Assembly (NCBI GenBank): GCA_011375045.1
Contig: DRNB01000071.1
Location: forward strand, 1-7,132
Source: Aquifex aeolicus
Lineage (GTDB): Bacteria > Aquificota > Aquificia > Aquificales > Aquificaceae
Reading direction: 5' to 3'
DNA length: 7,132 bases
Below, piece after piece: positions 1 to 5,378 of the stretch. The notes beneath the pieces are model-generated. The model had not been told where the DNA came from and did no database searches. It worked only from the letters and a program-made list of their open reading frames with translations. Numbering within the stretch: the first letter of the stretch is position 1; every line of letters begins with the position of its first letter. The translations under genes were made by a program, and so were the position numbers.

Positions 1-872
1 ACCTTTGCGTTCAGCACCACCTGTCTGGCGTAGTTTCTGAACTCCTCACTCATCGCTTCCCTGAAGGCGACCGCCTTCGCCGCTATGACGTGCATGAGGG
101 GTCCGCCCTGAAGCCCCGGAAAGACCGATTTGTCTATGATCTTTGCAAATTCGCTCTTGCACAGTATAAAACCGCTCCGCGGTCCCCTGAGGGTCTTGTG
201 GGTCGTCGAGGTAACAAAGTGGGCGTGGGGAACCGGATTGGGGTAAACTCCTCCGGCTACGAGCCCTGCGTAGTGCGCCATATCCACCATCAGGAGGGCA
301 CCCACATCCTCCGCGATCTCCCTCATCCTCGCCCAGTCGAAGATCCGGGGGTATGCGGAAGCTCCCCCCACTATCAGCCTGGGTCTGTGCTCCTTTGCAA
401 GTCTGTGCATCTGATCGTAGTCTATCAGCTCCGTTTCTGGATCCACACCGTAGTGCACTACCCTGTACAGCTGTCCCGAAAAGTTGACCTTTGCCCCGTG
501 GGTCAGATGTCCGCCGTGGGAGAGGTTCATACCCATAATGGTGTCCCCCGGCTTAAGAACAGCCATGTAAACAGCCATGTTCGCCTGGGAACCCGAGTGG
601 GGCTGGACGTTGGCGTGCTCCGCTCCAAAAAGCTTCTTGACCCTCTCCAGGGCGAGCCTCTCCGCAACGTCGACAAACTCACAGCCCCCGTAGTATCTCT
701 TCCCCGGCAGACCTTCCGCGTACTTGTTCGTCAGGACGCTGCCGGTTGCCTCCATGACCGCCAGGGAGGTGAAGTTCTCCGAGGCTATCATTTCGAGGTT
801 GTAAAACTGGCGCTCGAACTCTCTTACAACAGCCTCAAAGATCTCGGGATCGCTCTTCAGGAGGTGTTCCAT
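1..872 (-). CDS. glyA: Serine hydroxymethyltransferase, partial (C-terminus off the left edge)
   Basis: This PLP enzyme interconverts serine plus tetrahydrofolate with glycine plus 5,10-methylene-tetrahydrofolate in the cytoplasm. The window encodes the first 290 residues; SHMTs are usually about 415-430 long, so roughly 130 C-terminal residues are missing. Reading the minus strand from the ATG at 872 gives the SHMT landmarks: MIASENFTS (residues 28-36), NKYAEGLPGKRYYGGCE (49-65), SGSQAN (93-98), MGMNLSHGGHLTHG (113-126), VDMAHYAGL (196-204), and the PLP-lysine motif TSTTHKTLRGPRSG with K226 as Schiff-base lysine. The frame is open throughout. The start lies 7 nt after the lipS stop. Unlike most genes upstream it has no Shine-Dalgarno within range, but an extended -10 box sits directly before it, so a leaderless transcript is possible. 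The family call is secure; a functional link to the sulfur genes is not shown. Confidence 0.96.
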   Translation of the reverse strand, partial: MEHLLKSDPEIFEAVVREFERQFYNLEMIASENFTSLAVMEATGSVLTNKYAEGLPGKRYYGGCEFVDVAERLALERVKKLFGAEHANVQPHSGSQANMAVYMAVLKPGDTIMGMNLSHGGHLTHGAKVNFSGQLYRVVHYGVDPETELIDYDQMHRLAKEHRPRLIVGGASAYPRIFDWARMREIAEDVGALLMVDMAHYAGLVAGGVYPNPVPHAHFVTSTTHKTLRGPRSGFILCKSEFAKIIDKSVFPGLQGGPLMHVIAAKAVAFREAMSEEFRNYARQVVLNAK

Positions 873-878
873 GGATAC

Positions 879-887
879 ATTATACCA
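879..887 (-). promoter_or_regulatory. Extended -10 promoter element for glyA, predicting a leaderless mRNA
   Basis: On the minus strand positions 887-879 read TGG-TATAAT, a perfect match to the sigma-70 extended -10 consensus (TGn-TATAAT). The last T is at 879, so the usual distance puts +1 at 872, the A of the glyA ATG. No good -35 hexamer is visible at 16-18 bp spacing, which an extended -10 can tolerate. The TAA stop of lipS is embedded in the box. The absence of a Shine-Dalgarno before glyA fits. The sequence match is direct; promoter activity is inferred. Confidence 0.5.
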
Positions 888-1869
888 GATCCTGAAGGGC
901 AAAGGAAACTGCGGAGCAGCAGTCCGGCGAGATCACCGGTTTCAGACCGATCCTCTTAGCAAAGGTAAGGACGCCCTCGGCGGGGAAGGCTACACCGTTC
1001 ACACCGGCGCTGAGGGCGTAAGCGTCGAAGCGTGCCCTTTCCGGACCGGCGGGTCTTGCACAGCCTATCATGAGGGGCGTTTCCGGCATGAGGAGCCGGG
1101 CACGGAGAACCACCTCCAGGCTTTCCTCCACCGAGGGGGGTTTGAGAAGCTGAAAGTTCGCCTTTCCGTAGTAGGGCATAACGACTACGAGGACGAGGGC
1201 GTCGGGATCGCTGTCCGCTATCATCCGCAGGGCTGTGAACTCTCCCTTTATCCTTCCGTAGTGGAGTCCTATTACCACGTGGGGAACTATCCTGTGTCCT
1301 GCCTCCTTAAGAAAGAGCAGGGAGCGCTCGTAGTCCTTCACGCTTCTGTGGGGGAGCTTGTAAACCTGTGATATGGTCTCATCGTCCCCCAGTATGTCGA
1401 GAAGGACCGCGTCCACCTCCGCCTCCCTGAGCCCCTCCGCGTAAGCCCTGTCCACCAGACCCACGTGGCAGGTAACGGTGAGACCCAGCTCCTCCTTGAG
1501 AGCCTTCATGGTTTTGAAGAAGGGTCTGAGGGGGACAAAACCGTCCCGGTCGGATCCTCCGGAGATAAGAACACCCGTGATCCCCTTTTCCCTGAGCCTG
1601 ACACAGACCTCCCAGAGCTCCTGAGGGGTGGTGGCGGGGATCATGTGCCAGAGAATTTTTCCGGCGCAGTGGTCGCACATGAGCTCACACCACCTTCCGG
1701 TTACGGAGATATCCACGAACCTCGGGGGTTCCTTCAGGGAGAAGTCCTCGACCTCGTAGTGCTTGAAGCCCGGCCCGTAAAAGTAAACGGTCCTGCCGAA
1801 GTTCCTGAGCCTGATCTCGAAACCCTCCCTGAGCCTCGACAGGAGGGCGCTATCCAGATTCAGATCCAT
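880..1869 (-). CDS. lipS2: Radical SAM protein, LipS-type lipoyl synthase component (COG1856-like)
   Basis: Probable component of the LipS1/LipS2 lipoyl synthase, which inserts two sulfurs into a protein-bound octanoyl chain and is unrelated to LipA. The 329-residue protein has the radical-SAM cluster motif CELMCDHC (C61, C65, C68; spacing CX3CX2C), a SAM-binding glycine motif ISGGSD (102-107), a central TIM-barrel pattern (DAVLLDILGDDETI, VPHVVIGLHYG at 195-205), and late cysteines in MIGCARPAG (C270) and DCCS (C317, C318) that could hold an auxiliary cluster. The pattern resembles, from memory, the once uncharacterized COG1856 family; whether it is LipS2 rather than LipS1 is a best guess. 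It follows lbpA by 34 nt. The ATG at 1869 is forced, since an in-frame TAA lies at 1876-1878. Its AGAGG is only about 2 nt from the ATG, so initiation looks weak. LbpA is the likely substrate. Confidence 0.82.
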   Translation of the reverse strand: MDLNLDSALLSRLREGFEIRLRNFGRTVYFYGPGFKHYEVEDFSLKEPPRFVDISVTGRWCELMCDHCAGKILWHMIPATTPQELWEVCVRLREKGITGVLISGGSDRDGFVPLRPFFKTMKALKEELGLTVTCHVGLVDRAYAEGLREAEVDAVLLDILGDDETISQVYKLPHRSVKDYERSLLFLKEAGHRIVPHVVIGLHYGRIKGEFTALRMIADSDPDALVLVVVMPYYGKANFQLLKPPSVEESLEVVLRARLLMPETPLMIGCARPAGPERARFDAYALSAGVNGVAFPAEGVLTFAKRIGLKPVISPDCCSAVSFALQDLV

Positions 1870-1880
1870 CGCCTCTTAGG

Positions 1881-1903
1881 AAGGCAGGAGGTGTCCCCGC
1901 CCT
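1881..1903 (-). other. Possible mRNA hairpin between lbpA and lipS
   Basis: The transcript can fold A1903-G1896 (AGGGCGGG) against C1888-U1881 (CCUGCCUU): an 8-bp stem with two G-U pairs and a 7-nt loop, GACACCU. It starts immediately after the lbpA stop. No U-tract follows, so an intrinsic terminator is unlikely. It could stabilise the upstream mRNA or reduce lipS expression relative to lbpA. Found by eye; folding energy not computed. Confidence 0.35.
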
Positions 1904-2350
1904 TTAAGCGCACTTGACGCCCCTCTCCTCCGCAACCTTCCTGAGCGCCTCCACGGCGTCCGGTCCTCTAAGAAGCTGATCAACGTCGGAGGGGTTCACG
2001 GGCTTGAGCTTGACCACCCAGCCTTCCCCGTAGGGATCGTCGTTTACAAGGGCGGGGTTGCTCTTCAAACCCTCGTTCACCTCCACTATCTCCCCCTCGA
2101 AGGGTGCGGGAACGGGACCAACCCACTTACCGCTCTCTATGGTGGCAACGCTCTTTCCCTTCTTGACAGTTTTCCCTATCTTCTTGGGCGTGTAGGCAAC
2201 AAGTCTGCCCGCCATGGCAGCCGCTATGGAGGTAAGTCCTATCGTGTAGGTTCCGTCTCCGTTATCCTTGACCCACGTAAAGGCGTTCGCCTCCGGATCC
2301 ACGTGGTAGAGGAGATCCTCCGGGATCAGGCACCCGTTTACTTCCGCCAT
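1904..2350 (-). CDS. lbpA: Lipoate-binding protein LbpA of the sHdr pathway (GcvH-like)
   Basis: LbpA is a small cytoplasmic lipoyl carrier essential for sHdr-dependent sulfane-sulfur oxidation; it resembles glycine-cleavage H protein but is a separate branch. The 148-residue product has the GcvH-like hammerhead fold signature: YTIGLTSIAAAMAGRL (35-50), the lipoyl-lysine loop ESGKWVGPVPAPFEGEIVEVN (72-92) with K75 as the probable lipoylated residue, then LVNDDPYGEGWVVKLKP (101-117). Classical GcvH usually has ESVKA around this lysine; the GKWVGPVPAP sequence is characteristic of LbpA. Two cysteines lie at the extremes (C7 and C147, second from the C-terminus). A strong Shine-Dalgarno GGGAGGTGA ends about 4 nt before the ATG. 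It lies downstream of shdr and dsrE and upstream of the LipS-type gene, exactly where a dedicated sHdr carrier is expected. GcvH is the only serious alternative, and context argues against it. Confidence 0.93.
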   Translation of the reverse strand: MAEVNGCLIPEDLLYHVDPEANAFTWVKDNGDGTYTIGLTSIAAAMAGRLVAYTPKKIGKTVKKGKSVATIESGKWVGPVPAPFEGEIVEVNEGLKSNPALVNDDPYGEGWVVKLKPVNPSDVDQLLRGPDAVEALRKVAEERGVKCA

Positions 2351-2373
2351 CTTTCACCTCCCTTTTCTGATCT

Positions 2374-2392
2374 GGTAAGAATATTCTAATCC
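2374..2392 (-). promoter_or_regulatory. AT-rich palindrome and possible -10 box upstream of lbpA
   Basis: The 45-nt dsrE-lbpA gap is the only AT-rich intergenic stretch in the window. It contains a perfect 10-bp palindrome, AGAATATTCT (2378-2387), with imperfect flanking dyad bases (GGTA and AATCC on the plus strand). Overlapping it on the minus strand is TAGAAT (2388-2383), 5 of 6 to TATAAT, which would start transcription near 2376 and give lbpA a leader of about 26 nt with its Shine-Dalgarno. No convincing -35 is seen. It could be an internal promoter with operator; both are inference. Confidence 0.3.
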
Positions 2393-2395
2393 AAG

Positions 2396-2797
2396 TCAGA
2401 ACACGATGAGCTTGTCCGCGGACATGGCTCTGAGGGCAAACTCGCTCGCCGGCACTATCCCGTCGAGCTCAGGGATAAGCTCTTCCTCCGTCAGCCCGAG
2501 GGAGTCGATAGCCTGTCTGCAGGAGTAGAACTTTACCCCCGCCTGCTTGGCGTCCTTCATGAAGTCGTAAACGCTCTTTGGCTTTTTACCGTTTCTGGGG
2601 TAGCAGTTTCCTTCCCCAGAGGGGCATATCCTCTCCGCTATACCCTTCCTCACTAAGTTTGTTCCGTCCATGTTGAAGAAGATCTCCACCTCCGCCTCGT
2701 TCGCAGCCATGAGAGCCGCTATGTAAAAGGGTGAGGCACACCTCCAGGGTGTTTTGGGTCCGCTGGTCATGAGGATTACGATCTTCCGCTCCTCCAT
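2396..2797 (-). CDS. dsrE: DsrE-family sulfurtransferase (DsrE3-like)
   Basis: Cytoplasmic sulfur carrier that holds sulfane sulfur as a cysteine persulfide and passes it along TusA/DsrE relays towards sHdr. The 133-residue product shows the DsrE/DsrF-like fold: KIVILMTSGPKTP (5-17), a helix of small residues, VEIFFNMDGTNLV (37-49) and the C-terminal ADKLIVF (127-133). The likely catalytic cysteine is C93 in VKFYSCRQAIDSLGL (88-102), where DsrE3 proteins have a conserved Cys. Further cysteines are C20, C58 and C65. The start is the ATG at 2797, set by GAGGTGG overlapping the shdrB2 stop; the frame is open far upstream, but only as an overlap of shdrB2. shdrB2 lies 11 nt upstream and lbpA 45 nt downstream. 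Assignment to a DsrE3 subtype (A, B or C) needs a phylogeny. Confidence 0.88.
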   Translation of the reverse strand: MEERKIVILMTSGPKTPWRCASPFYIAALMAANEAEVEIFFNMDGTNLVRKGIAERICPSGEGNCYPRNGKKPKSVYDFMKDAKQAGVKFYSCRQAIDSLGLTEEELIPELDGIVPASEFALRAMSADKLIVF

Positions 2798-2803
2798 CTT
2801 TCT

Positions 2804-2810
2804 CCACCTC
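2804..2810 (-). promoter_or_regulatory. Shine-Dalgarno fixing the dsrE start
   Basis: Minus-strand GAGGTGG lies 6 nt before the ATG at 2797 and shares bases with the shdrB2 TGA (2811-2809). It picks this ATG out of a frame that stays open back to about 3373. The overlap with the upstream stop suggests translational coupling of shdrB2 and dsrE. Confidence 0.75.
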
Positions 2811-3795
2811 AGAGGAGACCGAGTTTTCTGAGAACAGGGATCGGATCGGAGAGGTTGTCCTTCAGCTTCACGTCCCCCGCAGAGTATCCGAAGGCGAGCC
2901 CAAGGAGCTGGGTAAAGTAAGCGGCCGGAACGTCCACGTCCGGAACACCCTTCATCATCAACCTGTGCCTGTACATCTCCACCGAGGCGTGGCAGAGGGG
3001 ACACTCGGTTGCCACGAGGTCCGCCCCCTTCCTCTTGGCTGTCTGAAGGATCAGCATCACGAACTTTTCCGAAACCTGCTCGTCGGATAGAGAGTGGGGT
3101 CCTCCGCAGCACTGGGTATGCATGGGTTCGACCTCGACGCTCTCCGCTCCGGCAGCTTCGAGGAGGGCTTCCATGTAGTAGGGGTGCTCGTCGTCGTCGG
3201 CGGTTTCCCTCATGCGGGGTCTTGCCTCCTCCCCGCCGGCGTGGGCGTAGGTTCTCGCGTAGAAGTGAGGTCTCGTGTAGAGGCATCCGTAGTAGTTGGC
3301 TACCCTCAGACCCCTGAGGGGTCTCTTGGTTCTCTCCCTCACCTTCTCCGGACCGGCTTCGTGGTAAAGCCATTCGAGGAGGTGGTAGGTGTGGGGTATC
3401 TCGCTGAGGGGTTCCACCCCGCCTTCCCTGAGGAGGGCGTTTACCTTCTCCAGAACGTCCCGGTCGGTTTCGAGGTAGAACTCAGCCCTCTGGAGGGAGA
3501 AGGAGCATCCGTTGCAGGGAGCGACTATAGCGCTGTGGCCCTGCCTGCGGGCTAAGGACATGTTCCGGGCGTTCAGCAGTATGGTTCCCCAGAAGGTAAC
3601 GTTCTTTGTTTCCATGGCTCCGCAGCAGTTGTAATCCTCCAGGTAATCCAGCTCCAGACCCAGTTCCTTGACGACGAGCCTTGTGGAAACATCGTAGGCT
3701 CTGGAAGCTCCCTCGAGGGAGCATCCCGGATAGTAGGCGACCCTCTTGCCTATACCGCCCAGGGGCGGTTTCCTGTGCCGGGCTGTTGCAGTCAT
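2809..3795 (-). CDS. shdrB2: sHdr subunit B2: double CCG-domain protein (HdrB-like)
   Basis: HdrB-like subunit of the sulfur-oxidizing sHdr complex; CCG domains in this family bind non-cubane [4Fe-4S] clusters at which (di)sulfide chemistry occurs. The 328-residue protein has two CCG sets. Set one: C25 (YYPGCS), C57-C58-G59 (YNCCGA), C94 and C97 (PCNGC), spacing CX31CCX35CX2C, canonical. Set two: C171 (YYGCLY), C229-C230-G231 (TQCCGG), C265 and C268 (CPLC), spacing CX57CCX34CX2C. The second set is complete but has about 20 extra residues after C171, a charged stretch around 178-203 (GGEEARPRMRETADDDE). Start: ATG at 3795 with AGGAGGTGAT about 3 nt upstream, 19 nt after the shdrC2 stop. Having both sets complete distinguishes it from the B1 protein upstream. 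It is predicted to be soluble and cytoplasmic. Confidence 0.93.
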   Translation of the reverse strand: MTATARHRKPPLGGIGKRVAYYPGCSLEGASRAYDVSTRLVVKELGLELDYLEDYNCCGAMETKNVTFWGTILLNARNMSLARRQGHSAIVAPCNGCSFSLQRAEFYLETDRDVLEKVNALLREGGVEPLSEIPHTYHLLEWLYHEAGPEKVRERTKRPLRGLRVANYYGCLYTRPHFYARTYAHAGGEEARPRMRETADDDEHPYYMEALLEAAGAESVEVEPMHTQCCGGPHSLSDEQVSEKFVMLILQTAKRKGADLVATECPLCHASVEMYRHRLMMKGVPDVDVPAAYFTQLLGLAFGYSAGDVKLKDNLSDPIPVLRKLGLL

Positions 3796-3814
3796 CGTAT
3801 CACCTCCTCATCCA

Positions 3815-4576
3815 TCAGTGAACGGAAACACCCTCCTCCTCCAGCACCTTTCTGAGAACCTGTCTGAACCTGTTCCACTCCTTGGTCTTTGGATGGAAGA
3901 GCATGTGCTTGGCGTTGAGCAGGAGGAAGCCCACGTTCATGTTTCTGATAGGTTTCATCGCAAGCTCCTTGAGCCACTCGGGGACGCCTCCCATAAAGGG
4001 TATGGGTTTCTTGAGGATCGGATCCCTCGCCACCCTGTAGCCCTGCTTCTCCATCCAGCCGAAGAGAAGCTCCCCGTCCTCGATCCTGCCGTGTTCGTAA
4101 ACGGTTTCGAAGAAGAACTTGTCGAACCTCTTGGAGGGATACTCCTCTATCAGACCTCTCTTGGACATGACCTTCAGGATAGCCTTGACCACCTCCTCCA
4201 CGAGAACCCCCTTCGGACACCTGTGGGTGCACTTGTGGCAGGAAACGCAGCGCCACATGACGTCAGCCCGCTTCTGCAGTTCGTCCAGGAGACCCAAGCG
4301 GGCGAGGTGTATGAAGTGTCTGGGGTTGTAGCGTTCGTCCCAGTAGTTGTGAACCGGACACGAGGCGGTGCAGTAGGAACACTGATAACACTGGAGGATC
4401 GTTTTACCCTCGGGTTCCTCCATAACCTCCCTGAGGAAGTCGAGGTCGTAGTCCTGCACCACCCGGGGGAGTATGATCAGGTTCCAGTCTCCGGAGACGT
4501 CCACGCCGTCTATAACGAGGCGCTCCTTCCTGAGGACCCTCTCCGGATCGATCAGACTCCGCTCGTGTATAGCCAT
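3815..4576 (-). CDS. shdrC2: sHdr subunit C2: 2x[4Fe-4S] ferredoxin-like protein (HdrC-like)
   Basis: Electron-transfer subunit that, by analogy with HdrC, carries electrons between the CCG subunit and the HdrA-like flavoprotein. The 253-residue protein has two classical [4Fe-4S] motifs of CX2CX2CX3CP type: C63, C66, C69, C73 (CYQCSYCTASCP) and C110, C113, C116, C120 (CVSCHKCTHRCP). An N-terminal segment of about 60 residues precedes them. A cysteine-free, helix-rich C-terminal half follows, including PIRNMNVGFLLLNAKHMLFHPKTKEW (about 207-232), typical of HdrC-like proteins that contact HdrB. Start: ATG at 4576 with GAGGAGGTG about 6 nt upstream, 12 nt after the hyp stop. It lies directly before shdrB2, the conserved C2-B2 pair. 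No membrane anchor is seen. The C2 rather than C1 label rests on position after hyp. Confidence 0.93.
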   Translation of the reverse strand: MAIHERSLIDPERVLRKERLVIDGVDVSGDWNLIILPRVVQDYDLDFLREVMEEPEGKTILQCYQCSYCTASCPVHNYWDERYNPRHFIHLARLGLLDELQKRADVMWRCVSCHKCTHRCPKGVLVEEVVKAILKVMSKRGLIEEYPSKRFDKFFFETVYEHGRIEDGELLFGWMEKQGYRVARDPILKKPIPFMGGVPEWLKELAMKPIRNMNVGFLLLNAKHMLFHPKTKEWNRFRQVLRKVLEEEGVSVH

Positions 4577-4588
4577 AGCAACACCTCC

Positions 4589-5377
4589 TCAGCTGAACTT
4601 CAGGGGGGTGTGAACCCCCAAGAGCCTCTTCGCCATGTAACCTGCCGGTGGAAAGAACCCCTTGGCGCTGTGCATGGTCGAGAGGGTCATGTAGTCGACG
4701 TAGGTTGCGTATATCATGGCGAGGAACAGATCGACGAAGAGGTAACCCTTCGCCCTCACACCGAACTCGGAGAGCTTGAGGGCTATCTGCTTGTATACGA
4801 GGGCGAACTCCTCGTAAGTTTCCCCGAACATACGTCTGCCTCTGCCGCCCGTGGGCGGTTCCTCCTTGAGGAAGACCATGGCTCCCGTTTCCGTTTCGGG
4901 ATCCCATATCCAGCTGGTCCAAAGGACAAACCTGTCGGGGAAGGTAAAGTGGAGAAGCTCGCTGGCGGCGTCCCTTGCGAATCTGGGGCTTACACCCCTC
5001 ACCTTCCTCACGAAACCCTCCACCCTCTCCTCCCAGCTCTGAGGGGGGCTTTTCAGGAAGCCTGAACCTCCGTCAGCGTAGAGCAGATCGCTCACAGCTT
5101 CCCTGAGCCTGACGATTCCCGTTTCCTCGATTACCCTTCTGCTCCTCCTGCGGGTGGAGAAGATCCTCTTGAGGACAAGCTCCGCTTCCTCCTCCGAGAG
5201 GGAGGGCAGTCTCTCCTTCGCAAGGAGCTCCTGAAAGAGCCGGGACTTTTCCACCAGCGACCTGTAGAACTCCTGAACAAAATCCTCACCCTCGTTCAGA
5301 AGCTTTATCAGATAATCCCTCACCAGGGAGTCGTCCAGCTCTGTAACACGAAGAACCCTGTCGCCGTTTCCCTCCAT
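4589..5377 (-). CDS. Conserved sHdr-locus protein 'Hyp' of unknown function
   Basis: This sits at the place of the conserved hypothetical gene between shdrA and shdrC2 in shdr clusters; its function is not established. The 262-residue product contains no cysteine at all, notable among Fe-S neighbours. Visible features are a charged, helical N-terminal half (10-95, including an Arg-rich patch TRRRSRR at 75-81), an aromatic block SELLHFTFPDRFVLWTSWIWDPET (139-162), a flexible Gly/Pro/Arg loop (173-183) and a hydrophobic stretch GYLFVDLFLAMIYATYVDYM (211-230) that contains acidic residues and looks like a buried helix rather than a membrane span. Start: ATG at 5377, one base after the shdrA stop, with AAGGTGG inside shdrA; coupled translation is likely. 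It could be an assembly factor or structural subunit of the sHdr complex. Identity by position is firm, role unknown. Confidence 0.85.
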   Translation of the reverse strand: MEGNGDRVLRVTELDDSLVRDYLIKLLNEGEDFVQEFYRSLVEKSRLFQELLAKERLPSLSEEEAELVLKRIFSTRRRSRRVIEETGIVRLREAVSDLLYADGGSGFLKSPPQSWEERVEGFVRKVRGVSPRFARDAASELLHFTFPDRFVLWTSWIWDPETETGAMVFLKEEPPTGGRGRRMFGETYEEFALVYKQIALKLSEFGVRAKGYLFVDLFLAMIYATYVDYMTLSTMHSAKGFFPPAGYMAKRLLGVHTPLKFS

Positions 5378-5378
5378 T

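Noticed and set aside
871..1371. Plus-strand frame of 166 codons with an apparent strong SD (AGGAGGTG then ATG after 4 nt), sharing the CCATGG with the glyA start
   Set aside because: It lies wholly antisense to lipS, whose product is clearly recognisable; the 'SD' is the complement of glyA codons 3-5 and the predicted protein has no domain-like pattern.
1881..1903. Intrinsic terminator after lbpA
   Set aside because: The stem is followed by no U-run, and lipS continues in the same direction.
2396..3373. A 325-residue minus-strand frame that could be read as a fusion with a DsrE C-terminus
   Set aside because: The first 192 residues overlap shdrB2 in another frame and are low-complexity Arg/Gly-rich shadow; the SD and ATG at 2797 give a normal-length DsrE.
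3746..5065. Long plus-strand open frame of 439 codons
   Set aside because: Antisense to shdrC2 and hyp. Composition is biased by the complementary codons of real genes, with no recognisable motif and no SD logic.
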